Assembly (NCBI GenBank): GCA_049578545.1
Contig: JBAUMF010000009.1
Span: 1 to 48,614, forward strand
Origin: DASQBT01 sp049578545
GTDB taxonomy: Bacteria; Pseudomonadota; Gammaproteobacteria; Burkholderiales; Thiobacillaceae
Length of the DNA stretch: 48,614 nucleotides
Direction: 5' to 3'
How positions within the stretch are numbered: the stretch's first letter is position 1; the number at the start of each line of letters is the position of its first letter. Positions 1-8,077 of this stretch are shown piece after piece. The position numbers and the translations under genes are program-made. The notes beneath the pieces were generated by a model. That model saw only the letters and a list, made by a program, of their open reading frames with translations, had not been told where the DNA came from and did not search any database.

Positions 1-71
1 AGCGGGCGATGGGAATCGAACCCACGGCTCTACCTTGGGAAGGTAGGGTATTACCATTATACGACGCCCGC
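1..71 (-). tRNA. tRNA-Gly (CCC anticodon)
   Basis: The minus strand folds as a complete cloverleaf. The acceptor stem GCGGGCG pairs with CGCCCGC, the anticodon arm is CTACC-TTCCCAA-GGTAG, and the T arm carries the usual GTTCGATTC loop. The 7-nt anticodon loop TTCCCAA puts CCC at positions 34-36, giving glycine (GGG codons). The discriminator base is the first base of the window, so whether CCA is encoded cannot be seen. It is transcribed away from thiS. Confidence 0.95.
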
Positions 72-215
72 GTTGAGGGTATTTCTCTTGCCAGACCTAC
101 ATCACTACCGGTATGGGCCCCAAATTCAACCCACCGGCAACCTACAACGGCGATTTTATCAATCAATCACGTAATCCGAGGCTTTCACCGTCAGGTCGCA
201 ACCTACACTCACTTT

Positions 216-252
216 TTGGGAAGCTCGGGTAATGCCACTATACGACGCCCGC
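216..252 (-). pseudogene. 5' half of a tRNA-Gly (partial tRNA copy)
   Basis: The minus strand repeats the first 37 nt of the neighbouring tRNA-Gly, from the acceptor 5' strand through the end of the anticodon loop, with 32 of 37 positions identical. Identity stops exactly after the loop (TTCCCAA): the 3' anticodon strand, T arm and acceptor 3' strand are missing, so it cannot be a working tRNA. The rest of the stretch between 72 and 320 has only a 10-bp direct repeat (GCAACCTACA at 137-146 and 198-207). Confidence 0.75.
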
Positions 253-320
253 ATGTTAGAATTCCTGCGTCTTGCAGGCTGAAATTCCAAGCCCGCATCT
301 TAATTGAATTTCCAGTTCAG

Positions 321-530
321 ATGAAGTCAGTCAACCTTGTTATCAATGGTGAACCTCGCGCCTTTCAGGACCCGCTGAATGTATCCGGTTTGGTGGAACT
401 CCTGGGCTATGCAGGCAAGCGTGTTGCCATCGAGCGCAATGGAGAAATCGTGCCTCGAAGTACGCATGAGCGTACCGTTCTGCTGGATGGCGACAAGCTC
501 GAAATTGTTGTTGCCGTTGGCGGTGGCTGA
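321..530 (+). CDS. thiS: Sulfur carrier protein ThiS
   Basis: This 69-residue ubiquitin-fold protein carries sulfur, as a C-terminal thiocarboxylate, to the thiazole synthase in thiamine synthesis. The sequence ends in the diagnostic Gly-Gly and begins MKSVNLVINGEPR, a normal ThiS beginning. The open frame runs upstream to position 9, but that part is antisense tRNA and has no family similarity, so the ATG at 321 is chosen; no strong ribosome-binding site precedes it. thiG follows after about 70 bases, as expected for an operon. No thiamine (TPP) riboswitch is seen upstream. Confidence 0.92.
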   Translation: MKSVNLVINGEPRAFQDPLNVSGLVELLGYAGKRVAIERNGEIVPRSTHERTVLLDGDKLEIVVAVGGG

Positions 531-536
531 GCTGTT

Positions 537-580
537 GTGAGGCGTCACGAGTGCGTCGGGTTTTTCGTCGCACCCCTCAC
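537..580 (+). promoter_or_regulatory. Intercistronic hairpin between thiS and thiG
   Basis: GTGAGG (537-542) pairs with CCTCAC (575-580), and GTGCG (551-555) pairs with CGCAC (569-573). The inner loop contains a T5 run, but the hairpin is not followed by a T tract, so it does not look like an intrinsic terminator. It could stabilise the thiS message or reduce thiG translation. The function is inference. Confidence 0.4.
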
Positions 581-601
581 TCCTTACTTTGATTGGAAGA
601 T

Positions 602-1384
602 ATGGATCAGCTGACAATCGGCGGCATGGTGTACGGCTCCCGCTTGCTGGTAGGCACTGGCAAGTACAAGAATTTTGATGACACGCGTCTGGCGATTGAA
701 GCTTCCGGCGCTGAAATCATCACTGTTGCGATTCGCCGGACCAATATCGGCCAGGACCCGAATCAGCCTAGTCTGCTCGATGTCCTGCCGATGGCGAAAT
801 ACACCTATCTGCCAAATACGGCAGGCTGCTATACCGCAGACGAAGCGGTTCGTACCTTGCGTCTGGCGCGTGAGCTGCTGGACGGGCATAGTCTGGTCAA
901 ACTGGAGGTGTTGGGTGATCCACAGAGCCTTTATCCCAATGTGGTCGAAACCCTGCAGGCGGCCGAGGTGTTGGTAAAAGAGGGTTTCCAGGTGATGGTG
1001 TACACCTCGGACGATCCCATTATCGCCAAAAAGCTCGAGGACCTCGGTTGCGTGGCGGTCATGCCACTTGCTTCGCTGATCGGTTCAGGAATGGGCATTC
1101 TCAATCCATGGAACCTGCAGATCATTATTGATCGGCTGACGGTGCCGGTGGTTGTGGATGCGGGTGTGGGTACGGCATCGGATGCGGCCATTGCGATGGA
1201 ACTGGGTTGTGATGCCGTATTGATGAACACGGCCATTGCGGGGGCACAAAATCCGGTATTGATGGCGGAAGCCATGAAACAGGCCGTGGAGGCCGGGCGC
1301 AAGGCCTTTCTGGCCGGACGCATGGCCAAGAAGATTTATACGGCAAGCCCTTCTTCACCAACTGGCGGCCTTATCGGTTCGTGA
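602..1384 (+). CDS. thiG: Thiazole synthase ThiG
   Basis: ThiG condenses 1-deoxy-D-xylulose 5-phosphate, dehydroglycine and ThiS thiocarboxylate into the thiazole phosphate of thiamine. The 260-residue (beta/alpha)8 protein shows the N-terminal VGTGKY motif, the segment VKLEVLGD whose lysine forms the Schiff base with the sugar, and the phosphate-binding region near VDAGVGTASDAA. An in-frame TTG lies at 593, but the ATG at 602 fits the family start better; the GGAAG before it is unusually close. The stop overlaps the trmB start by 4 bases (GTGA), so the two are probably translationally coupled. Confidence 0.95.
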   Translation: MDQLTIGGMVYGSRLLVGTGKYKNFDDTRLAIEASGAEIITVAIRRTNIGQDPNQPSLLDVLPMAKYTYLPNTAGCYTADEAVRTLRLARELLDGHSLVKLEVLGDPQSLYPNVVETLQAAEVLVKEGFQVMVYTSDDPIIAKKLEDLGCVAVMPLASLIGSGMGILNPWNLQIIIDRLTVPVVVDAGVGTASDAAIAMELGCDAVLMNTAIAGAQNPVLMAEAMKQAVEAGRKAFLAGRMAKKIYTASPSSPTGGLIGS

Positions 1385-2079
1385 CTGAGCAAAGTCAGGA
1401 ACGCTTCTCGCGACGCGCTGTACGCAGCTTCGTTCTGCGCCAGGGCCGAATGGGCAAAGGGCAGCAGAAGGCGCTGGCCGAGTTGGGACCCCGCTTCATT
1501 CTGCCCTATGCCGAGTCAACCATTGACCTCAATCAGGCTTTTGGCCGCGCTGCGCCGAAGGTTCTGGAAATCGGCTTTGGCATGGGGCAGACAACAGCAG
1601 AAATTGCGGCAGCCAATCCTGATCGGGACTATTTGGGCGTGGAGGTGCACACGCCGGGCGTAGGCAGCCTCTTAAGACTGATTGGCGAACAAGGGCTGAC
1701 CAATATCCGCATCATCCAGCACGATGCGATCGAGGTGCTCGATCACATGATTGAAGATGCTTCATTGTCCGGCGTGCATATCTTCTTTCCGGATCCGTGG
1801 CCCAAAAAGAAACATCACAAGCGGCGGCTGGTTCAGCCCGAGCTTCTCCGGTTAATTAGCCAAAAGCTGGTACCCGGTGGTTGCCTGCACTGTGCCACCG
1901 ATTGGGAAGACTATGCTAGCCAGATGCTGGAGGCGCTCTCCCTGGAGCATGCATTGGAAAATTCCGCACATGGATATGCAAAGCGCCCGGGCTGGCGACC
2001 CCTGACCAAATTTGAACAACGTGGCATGCGATTGGGCCATGGTGTCTGGGACCTCGTATTCGTAAGACGCGAGGCCTAA
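1381..2079 (+). CDS. trmB: tRNA (guanine-N7-)-methyltransferase TrmB
   Basis: TrmB forms m7G46 in the tRNA variable loop using S-adenosylmethionine. The 232-residue protein has the Rossmann motif EIGFGMGQTT for SAM binding, the family-specific FFPDPWPKKKHHKRR segment (catalytic Asp and tRNA contacts) and the C-terminal TKFEQRG motif. It starts at a GTG overlapping the thiG stop. Following thiG directly is a common gene order in betaproteobacteria. Confidence 0.96.
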   Translation: MTEQSQERFSRRAVRSFVLRQGRMGKGQQKALAELGPRFILPYAESTIDLNQAFGRAAPKVLEIGFGMGQTTAEIAAANPDRDYLGVEVHTPGVGSLLRLIGEQGLTNIRIIQHDAIEVLDHMIEDASLSGVHIFFPDPWPKKKHHKRRLVQPELLRLISQKLVPGGCLHCATDWEDYASQMLEALSLEHALENSAHGYAKRPGWRPLTKFEQRGMRLGHGVWDLVFVRREA

Positions 2080-2137
2080 AATCCAGGATGCAAATGGCCG
2101 TTATGTTCTGCAGGTATTAATTTGGCAGCACAACTCC

Positions 2138-2917
2138 ATGACACGAGTCAAAGCCGCACTCATCCATTTGATTATCAGCGCCATCCTGGCATCCACCGTG
2201 ATCGGCCTGCTTCTATTTGGCTGGTATCGCATGCCCTATTTCTGGGCGGTAGGCGGCCCCTTGCTGCTCGTACTCATTGTTGGCATCGACGTCGTGCTTG
2301 GCCCATTGATGACACTGATCATCTTCAACCCGGCGAAATCAAGGCGGCAGCTGTCTGTTGATTTGAGTGTGATTGCTCTGGTGCAGGCAACGGCCTTGCT
2401 TTATGGCCTTTATGCCGGTTACACCAGTCGCCTGGCTTACGGTGTGTTTGTGGATAATGCTTTCAGGCTGGTGAAGGCTACTGAAATCGAGCCACAGGAT
2501 TTGGCCAAGGGCAAATTCCCCGAATATCGCGAGCTTCCTTTATTCGGTCCCAAGCTGGTTGCCGTGGAAAAACCAGCGGACCCCAGGATTCGCAGTGACA
2601 TGAATTTCTATTCTGCTTTTGGTGTGGGTTACCAGAATTTGCCGGAGTATTTCGTTCCCCTGAATCGCAGCCGCGACCAGATCAGCAAGGCAGCCATTCC
2701 GCGGGGTAGTCTGGAACTGGGAAATCCGAAGCTGGCAGCCGAAATCGATGGCCTGTTGAAGTCTGCCAGGATCGACTGGAGTGGGATCGCAGTGGTGCCA
2801 TTTGATGTCAAAACCCGCGTATATACTGCGGTCGTGGACCTGGCTCACATGGTCGTGATCAAGGTGCTGCCGCAAAGTCCATTTGGAGTGGCGGGCTCTC
2901 AGTCCAGGGCCAAGTAG
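2138..2917 (+). CDS. TfpX/TfpZ-type type IV pilin accessory protein
   Basis: This 259-residue inner-membrane protein has about four hydrophobic helices in the first 110 residues, including the segment GIDVVLGPLMTLIIFNP that is characteristic of TfpX/TfpZ pilin accessory proteins, followed by a periplasmic domain. Family members help a cognate pilin to be made or assembled in Pseudomonas and relatives, where the gene sits beside its pilin. No pilin is adjacent here; the nearest lies about 15 kb away. The 3' end overlaps the convergent greB by 19 bases. The family call is fairly firm, the partner unknown. Confidence 0.8.
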   Translation: MTRVKAALIHLIISAILASTVIGLLLFGWYRMPYFWAVGGPLLLVLIVGIDVVLGPLMTLIIFNPAKSRRQLSVDLSVIALVQATALLYGLYAGYTSRLAYGVFVDNAFRLVKATEIEPQDLAKGKFPEYRELPLFGPKLVAVEKPADPRIRSDMNFYSAFGVGYQNLPEYFVPLNRSRDQISKAAIPRGSLELGNPKLAAEIDGLLKSARIDWSGIAVVPFDVKTRVYTAVVDLAHMVVIKVLPQSPFGVAGSQSRAK

Positions 2918-3456
2918 CGTACTCGCAGAATTTCCAGTTCCTTTTTGCCGCCGGGGGTTTGCAGGGTAACGAAATCCCCTTCCTTTGCTTTCAGCAGCGC
3001 CAGAGCCAGGGGCGCTACCCAGGAGATTCGGTTTTTGCCGGGGTCGGCTTCATCGATGCCGACAATGGAGTAGGATTCCTCTTCCCCCGCATTGTCAACC
3101 GTGACGGTGGCGCCGAAGAATACCTGGTCGGTGTCTTCGCGGCTGGCCGGATCGACCACCTCTGCATTGTCCAGGCGTTTGGACAGATAACGTATGCGCC
3201 GGTCAATCTCGCGCAGGCGCTTCTTGCCGTAGATGTAATCGCCATTTTCAGAGCGGTCGCCGTTACTGGCCGCCCAGGTGATCGTATCCACCAACTTTGG
3301 GCGCTCAATTTTCCACAGGTGGTCGAATTCTTCCTTCATGTGGATATAGCCCATGGGCGTCATGTAATTCTTGCCGCCAACTGGAACCGCAGGCACACAG
3401 ATGTCTTCATCATCGTCTGCTGCGTTATCCGGTTCTTTGACAAAAGCTTTGTTCAT
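2899..3456 (-). CDS. greB: Transcription elongation factor GreB
   Basis: GreB binds the RNA polymerase secondary channel and stimulates transcript cleavage in backtracked complexes. The 185-residue protein has an acidic N-terminal extension, then the coiled-coil domain (YMTPMGYIHMKEEFDHL, with the acidic tip around NGDRSENGDYIYGKKR) and the FKBP-like domain with GKNRISWVAPLALALL. KRLREIDRRIRYLSKRL and the longer length favour GreB over GreA. It is transcribed divergently from the antiporter at 3557 and converges on the pilin accessory gene. Confidence 0.93.
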   Translation of the reverse strand: MNKAFVKEPDNAADDDEDICVPAVPVGGKNYMTPMGYIHMKEEFDHLWKIERPKLVDTITWAASNGDRSENGDYIYGKKRLREIDRRIRYLSKRLDNAEVVDPASREDTDQVFFGATVTVDNAGEEESYSIVGIDEADPGKNRISWVAPLALALLKAKEGDFVTLQTPGGKKELEILRVRYLALD

Positions 3457-3556
3457 CTGGCAATTCCAACAAATCGTTAACAGCCATTAGGTCACAACTT
3501 TCATTCTAGCCGCAGGGTTTCGATAAAATAATCCCTGATTAGAAGGGAGCAATGAG

Positions 3557-4798
3557 TTGGAAGTACACGATTTCTTTCTGATGCTGGCGATCATCCTCAT
3601 CAGCGCCAGATTATTTTCGGAAGCAAGTCAGCGCGTGGGCATCCCGTCAGTAATTGGCGAGCTCGTGGCCGGCGTGCTGTTGGGACCTTCTTTGCTGGGC
3701 TGGGTTCAACCCGATGAGACGATGAAGCTGATGGCAGAAATCGGCATCATCCTGCTGCTGTTTGAAGTGGGTATGGATACGGATGTGTTCCGTTTGGCGC
3801 AGACGGGTCCACGGCCTTGGATGGTGGCCCTGGGCGGGGTCGCGTTGCCGTTTGCAGGAGGATATTGGGTATCCCACCAATGGTTTGATTTGTCCTTGTT
3901 GGCCAGCCTGTTCATCGCCGGAACGCTCACTGCAACCAGCATCGGCATCACCGTGCGTGTACTGGGCGACTTGGGCAGGCGCCACAGCGAGGAGGCGCAG
4001 ATTGTTCTGGGCGCCGCGGTGCTGGATGACATCATCGGCGTGATCCTTCTGGCGTTTCTCTATGATTTCTCGATCAAGGGTGAACTCAATTGGACAGAGA
4101 CCGCCAATGTGGCACTGTTCATCGTGCTGTTCATGGTTATCGGGCCGTTTGTTGCCAAATTTGTGGCAAGCGTGATCGATCGCACGGATCAGAGCTCGTC
4201 TACCCCAGGAATGCTGATTACGATGGTACTCAGCTTGATTCTTGTGATGTCCTGGCTGGCCCATGTTTTGGGAGCCGCGGTGATCATGGGCGGCTTTGCC
4301 GCGGGTATCGCATTGGGACAGACTTTTCGTGCGCGCCTGGCGCAAAGCCTGCGTATACCTTTTACGCCTCAAATCAACAAACTGCTTTCACCCAGTCCGG
4401 ACCTGGCGCATCGACTGGAGGAGAAGATGCGCCCTTTGATCCACACCTTTACGCCAGTCTTCTTTGTCATGGTTGGCGTATCGCTCAATCTGAGGGAAGT
4501 GGATTGGGGCTCCTCAACGGTATGGGCATTGGGAGGCAGCCTGTTGTTTGCGGGTTTCCTGGGCAAATTTCTATCCGGATACCTGATCAGGGGGGAACCC
4601 GGCTGGGTGAAAGCGGCGATTGGTCTGTGCATGATCCCCCGCGGAGAGGTTGGGTTGATATTTGCCCAGCTGGGATATGGCAGCGGCATTCTGGATGCAG
4701 AAAAATATGCCGCGCTGCTGATCGTGATTGCATTGACTACCTTGATGCCGCCTTTTCTGCTCAAAGCCTTTTACACTCGTTATGGCCACGATTCATGA
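3557..4798 (+). CDS. CPA2-family monovalent cation:proton antiporter
   Basis: This 413-residue protein with about 12 hydrophobic segments belongs to the KefB/CPA2 sodium/proton exchanger family. Visible family features are GIPSVIGELVAGVLLGPS near the N-terminus, LLFEVGMDTD, and the core helix with VLDDIIGVILL, whose paired acidic residues carry the exchange. There is no TrkA-N domain, unlike the second antiporter at 16191. The start is taken as TTG at 3557, six bases after GGGAGC; the nearby ATG at 3552 is out of frame. The stop overlaps the ATG of the ThiF-family gene, so the two form an operon. Confidence 0.88.
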   Translation: MEVHDFFLMLAIILISARLFSEASQRVGIPSVIGELVAGVLLGPSLLGWVQPDETMKLMAEIGIILLLFEVGMDTDVFRLAQTGPRPWMVALGGVALPFAGGYWVSHQWFDLSLLASLFIAGTLTATSIGITVRVLGDLGRRHSEEAQIVLGAAVLDDIIGVILLAFLYDFSIKGELNWTETANVALFIVLFMVIGPFVAKFVASVIDRTDQSSSTPGMLITMVLSLILVMSWLAHVLGAAVIMGGFAAGIALGQTFRARLAQSLRIPFTPQINKLLSPSPDLAHRLEEKMRPLIHTFTPVFFVMVGVSLNLREVDWGSSTVWALGGSLLFAGFLGKFLSGYLIRGEPGWVKAAIGLCMIPRGEVGLIFAQLGYGSGILDAEKYAALLIVIALTTLMPPFLLKAFYTRYGHDS

Positions 4799-5535
4799 CC
4801 GTGCAACCTCAATTTGAGCGCACAGGAATACTACTTTCCGGAGACGAGATGGCCAATCTTTCCAATCGGCATGTGCTGGTTGCAGGACTTGGCGGGGTGG
4901 GGGCCTCCTGTGCCGAAGCGCTTGCGCGTGCTGGAATCGGCAAAATGACACTCATTGACCATGACGTGGTGGCTGTCTCCAATATCAATCGCCAGCTTCC
5001 CGCCTTGCTCTCAACCGTCGGTAAAGAGAAAACGGAGCTGATGGCGGATCGAATTCGCGATATAAATCCCAATTGCCTGCTTGTTCTGCACAAGGCATTC
5101 ATTGTTCCCGAAAACATGGAAGAGTACGTCCCGGACAGTGTGGACTATGTCATCGATTGCATTGATTCGCTCAATTGCAAGGTTTCGCTTCTCGTGTATT
5201 GCAGGCAGCACAAGATTCCAGTGGCATCGAGCATGGGGGCAGGCAACAAGCTGGATCCCTCCCGGATTCAGCTGGCGAATATTTCCAAGACACGGGTTTG
5301 CGCTCTCGCTGCCGTGATGCGCAAGCGGCTCAGGCGGCAAAAGGTCTATCGCGGGGTGTTAACGGTGTTTTCTGATGAAGAGGACCGCCCACCGCGCCCG
5401 CCTGAGACTGTTGAAGGTCGTGGACGTCCGCGAGCAGTCAACGGCACCATTAGTTATATGCCGCCGCTGTTTGGGCTCATGCTGGCTGGTGCAGTGATCA
5501 ATCAGCTCCTTGAGCCGAAAACGGAGTCGGCTTAG
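4795..5535 (+). CDS. tcdA: ThiF-family protein, probable tRNA threonylcarbamoyladenosine dehydratase TcdA
   Basis: E1-like adenylating enzymes of the TcdA (CsdL) type cyclise t6A37 in tRNA to ct6A, using ATP. The 246-residue protein begins with QFERTGILLSGDE, followed by the nucleotide-binding GLGGVGASCAEALARAGIG and LIDHDVVAVSNINRQ, as in TcdA, and ends with a hydrophobic helix (PPLFGLMLAGAVI). Conserved Asp, Arg and Lys residues of the adenylation site are present. The start at 4795 makes an ATGA overlap with the antiporter. The open frame continues 700 bases upstream but is only the shadow of that gene. A generic ThiF/MoeB role cannot be excluded. Confidence 0.85.
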   Translation: MTVQPQFERTGILLSGDEMANLSNRHVLVAGLGGVGASCAEALARAGIGKMTLIDHDVVAVSNINRQLPALLSTVGKEKTELMADRIRDINPNCLLVLHKAFIVPENMEEYVPDSVDYVIDCIDSLNCKVSLLVYCRQHKIPVASSMGAGNKLDPSRIQLANISKTRVCALAAVMRKRLRRQKVYRGVLTVFSDEEDRPPRPPETVEGRGRPRAVNGTISYMPPLFGLMLAGAVINQLLEPKTESA

Positions 5536-5562
5536 CAGCTAGGGCGTGTTGGCCCGTCCTAA

Positions 5563-5766
5563 CTATTTTCCTTCCTCTTCTTCCAGCTTCTTTCGTTGTG
5601 CATCAGCCGCTTCCTGCATTTGGCCTTCCAACGCCTTGGCCTTGTCCAGCGCATTGCGCTGGGTTTCGAAGATTTTGGGAACGGGCTCAGGCTTGGGCGG
5701 CTTGGGCGCCTCGTCACAGGCACTCAGCAGGGTGAGAGGGAGTACGATGAATAGCAGCTTGCGCAT
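5563..5766 (-). CDS. Small predicted lipoprotein
   Basis: This 67-residue protein has a lipoprotein signal (MRKLLFIVLPLTLLSAC, lipobox LSAC with Cys17) and a short proline-rich linker (PKPPKPEPVPK). A charged, probably helical tail of Ala, Lys, Glu and Gln follows. Such small lipoproteins are common and no function can be assigned. It lies last in the minus-strand run, one base after the stop of the PNPOx-like gene, and converges with tcdA. Confidence 0.75.
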   Translation of the reverse strand: MRKLLFIVLPLTLLSACDEAPKPPKPEPVPKIFETQRNALDKAKALEGQMQEAADAQRKKLEEEEGK

Positions 5767-5767
5767 G

Positions 5768-6313
5768 TTAATCCTCCAGAAGTCCAGTTTCTAAACCATC
5801 AATGCTGGTCAGGTTCTTTTCCCGCCAGTAGTCAAACAAACCTGTCGGCCCCTTCTTTGCCGCCCAACGGGACAGTGTGTCACGTTCGCCAACATACTTC
5901 ATCAAGGGCACTGCATAGCCACAGGATGTCTGCACTGACTCGATGTTCATCAGGATGATCTGTCGTTCGCCTGGCAGTTCAGGAAATCGGCTGCGAAACT
6001 CCGGCCAGGCAGGGTCGTGTCGACGAACAACCTGGCCTTGACCATAGAGACGCAGAATCAGCGGATCGCCAGTGAAGCTACAGAACATGAGCGTAAAACG
6101 GGCATTTTCGCGCAGGTGGGCAGCAGTCTCATTGCCGCTTCCGGTCAGGTCGAGATACCCCACCTGATGCAAAGAAAATACCCGGAAACTGTCCATGCCC
6201 TTGGGGGAGAGGTTGATGCGGCCATGTTTGGGTGCGGTGGCGGTGAAGAAGACCGGCTGCGCTGCAATGAATTTCCTGTGAGCGTCTTCCAGCGTCGAAT
6301 AGAAGCGGGCCAT
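5768..6313 (-). CDS. Pyridoxamine 5'-phosphate oxidase-family protein
   Basis: This predicted FMN-binding split-barrel protein of 181 residues has the segment FFTATAPKHGRINLSPKGMDSF and later YLDLTGSGNETAAHL, typical of the PNPOx-like family annotated as general stress or flavin-reductase-like proteins. Several substrates are possible, so the reaction is not predicted. The frame opens at 6361, but homologues begin near MARFYSTL, so the ATG at 6313 is preferred; it lies 23 bases after the stop of the LON-domain gene. The gene belongs to the long minus-strand run. Confidence 0.8.
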   Translation of the reverse strand: MARFYSTLEDAHRKFIAAQPVFFTATAPKHGRINLSPKGMDSFRVFSLHQVGYLDLTGSGNETAAHLRENARFTLMFCSFTGDPLILRLYGQGQVVRRHDPAWPEFRSRFPELPGERQIILMNIESVQTSCGYAVPLMKYVGERDTLSRWAAKKGPTGLFDYWREKNLTSIDGLETGLLED

Positions 6314-6335
6314 GGGCGAAATGATCGGAGGTTCC

Positions 6336-6914
6336 TTAACCCTGTTTGCGGAGAAATTCATTCAGGATGCGCAAGCGTGCGATGCTGTCGTTCATTTCCA
6401 GCAGATTCTGTCTGATGCTGAGCTTGAAAGGCAGCGTTTCTGAAAGGCGAAAGCCTACCCAGACGGCGTCATCAAAATGGTGTTCCGGGCCGAAGCGTCT
6501 TTCTCCCAGGTCTTCCATGACCTGTTTCAATACGTCGACGGCCAGACGAAGATCGTCGGAAATGGCAGTCGGTTCTTCCGCTGGGAAGCTATCTACATCG
6601 GCGACGATCAGGCCACTTTGCTGCGGCCGCCACTTGCGAGTGACATAGCGTTCCTCACCTTCCACCACGACATTGAAAATACCTGGCACGGGCATGTCCC
6701 AGTGGATGATGCGCGCCAGTGTCCCAACCTCAAACGGCGTTGCTGGTTCACCTACTTGCTGCCCTTCACGGATGGCACACATACCAAAGGGTTTGTCATT
6801 ACCCAGGCAATCCTTTACCAGATCAAGGTAGCGCTGCTCGAAAATCTTAAGCGGCATGCGCCCGCCCGGGAATAGCACTGCCTGCAATGGGAACAGGGGT
6901 AAAGAATTGCTCAT
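6336..6914 (-). CDS. LON peptidase substrate-binding domain protein
   Basis: The 192-residue protein consists of a Lon N-terminal (LAN) domain only: LPLFPLQAVLFPGGRMPLKIFEQRYLDLV at the start is diagnostic. The AAA+ and protease domains of Lon are absent. Stand-alone LAN-domain proteins are widespread in proteobacteria and their role is not settled. The start overlaps the ubiX stop by 4 bases, implying translational coupling. Confidence 0.88.
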   Translation of the reverse strand: MSNSLPLFPLQAVLFPGGRMPLKIFEQRYLDLVKDCLGNDKPFGMCAIREGQQVGEPATPFEVGTLARIIHWDMPVPGIFNVVVEGEERYVTRKWRPQQSGLIVADVDSFPAEEPTAISDDLRLAVDVLKQVMEDLGERRFGPEHHFDDAVWVGFRLSETLPFKLSIRQNLLEMNDSIARLRILNEFLRKQG

Positions 6915-7522
6915 TGCCGCCCCCAGGGTGGCAGCAGGTCCTGATGAATATCGAGCTGGTCGAGGATGCGGGCGACGATGAAATCGACGAGGTCTTCCAG
7001 CCTGGCTGGATGATGATAGAAGCCGGGATTGGCTGGGAGAATGACCGTGTTCTTCATATGTGAAAGCGTGAGCATGTTTTCCAGATGAAGGGAGGAAAAG
7101 GGCGTCTCACGCGGCACCAGTATGAGTTTGCGCTGCTCCTTCAGCATGACATCGGCTGCTCGCTCAATCAGGTTGTCAGACATGCCATGGGCAATAGCCG
7201 CCAAGGTCCCCATCGAGCATGGGCAAATGACCATGGCGTCGACGCGCGCTGAACCGGAGGCGATGGGTGCAAACCAGTCGTCGCGGCCATAAACATTGAG
7301 TTGGCCAGATTTGACGTGAAAGGTGGCGGCAAGTTTCTTTTCCAGATCCGCCGGGCGCCCCGGCAGGGTCAAGTCAAGTTCCTGTTTTGCCACAATATGG
7401 GCTGCCTGCGACGTCAGCAGATTGACCTGAACATCGGCTGCCAGCAGGCAATCGAGCAGACGCAGTCCGTAGGCGAGGCCGGAAGCGCCGGTGAGCGCAA
7501 GGGTGACTATCTTGTCAGGCAC
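6911..7522 (-). CDS. ubiX: Flavin prenyltransferase UbiX
   Basis: UbiX attaches a dimethylallyl group to FMN to make the prenylated FMN cofactor of UbiD decarboxylases in ubiquinone synthesis. The protein shows LALTGASGLAYGLRLL (FMN phosphate loop), VICPCSMGTLAAIAHGMSDNLIERAADV and LVPRETPFSSLHLENML, all UbiX signatures. The GTG at 7522 aligns with family starts and gives 203 residues; an in-frame ATG at 7549 would overlap the upstream gene by 35 bases. ubiD is not in the window. Confidence 0.94.
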   Translation of the reverse strand: MPDKIVTLALTGASGLAYGLRLLDCLLAADVQVNLLTSQAAHIVAKQELDLTLPGRPADLEKKLAATFHVKSGQLNVYGRDDWFAPIASGSARVDAMVICPCSMGTLAAIAHGMSDNLIERAADVMLKEQRKLILVPRETPFSSLHLENMLTLSHMKNTVILPANPGFYHHPARLEDLVDFIVARILDQLDIHQDLLPPWGRQ

Positions 7523-8063
7523 GGACCGATTGTGCTCCACTCTGCGCATCAGGGGAGATCAGCCGAGCGACGACCAGGCCATTGGCGGTGCCGAATAAGA
7601 GAGCAGCGAACGCAAACAGCGGTGTCAATCCGAGGATGGCGCTGCCTGGCATCAACCAGATGGCGGCAAGTAGAAGCTGGCCTGCGATATGAAAGTTTGC
7701 TGCGATGAGCGAATGGGAAACCGGGCCAAACCATGTGCGTGGCAAGCGAAGGGCGATAAGCAAGCTCAGCAGGCTTGCGACCGAGCCTGACAGGGAAAGC
7801 CAGAAACCGGGCGCAAGAAATGTTCCCAGCAAGAGGCTTCCTGCAAATACGCGTATCAGGGCAACCCAGGCTGCTGTTCGCCAGCCATGACGCAGTAACA
7901 CCCATAGCACGACGATGTTGGCCAGGCCGGGCTTGATTCCAGGTATGGGGCTGGGAAGTGCGGCTTCAGCCAGGCTGAGTCCGATTGCCAGGGCAGCGTA
8001 ATGGGCAATACGCCGATCTTCCGCAGAGACGTGAAGTGAGATTGTTTTTGATTCCGCGTGCAC
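7515..8063 (-). CDS. Gx transporter family membrane protein (heptaprenyl diphosphate synthase component I-like)
   Basis: This is a 182-residue protein with about five membrane helices and the motif PSPIPGIKPGLANIVVLWVL, typical of the Gx transporter / Hpre_diP_synt_I family. That family resembles ECF-transporter substrate components. The name 'heptaprenyl synthase' is inherited and probably does not describe the activity. The GTG at 8063 is chosen because AGG stands five bases before it and it lies 14 bases after the NusG-II gene. Its pairing with a NusG-domain-II protein is a recurrent arrangement. Confidence 0.8.
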   Translation of the reverse strand: MHAESKTISLHVSAEDRRIAHYAALAIGLSLAEAALPSPIPGIKPGLANIVVLWVLLRHGWRTAAWVALIRVFAGSLLLGTFLAPGFWLSLSGSVASLLSLLIALRLPRTWFGPVSHSLIAANFHIAGQLLLAAIWLMPGSAILGLTPLFAFAALLFGTANGLVVARLISPDAQSGAQSVRA

Positions 8064-8077
8064 TGTTGCCTGCTTTA

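Noticed and set aside
216..252. Second functional tRNA-Gly
   Set aside because: The similarity ends after the anticodon loop and no 3' half can be folded from the sequence that follows.
4090..4794. Long N-terminal extension of the tcdA frame inside the antiporter gene
   Set aside because: It is the out-of-phase shadow of the CPA2 antiporter; TcdA family similarity begins at the ATG at 4795.
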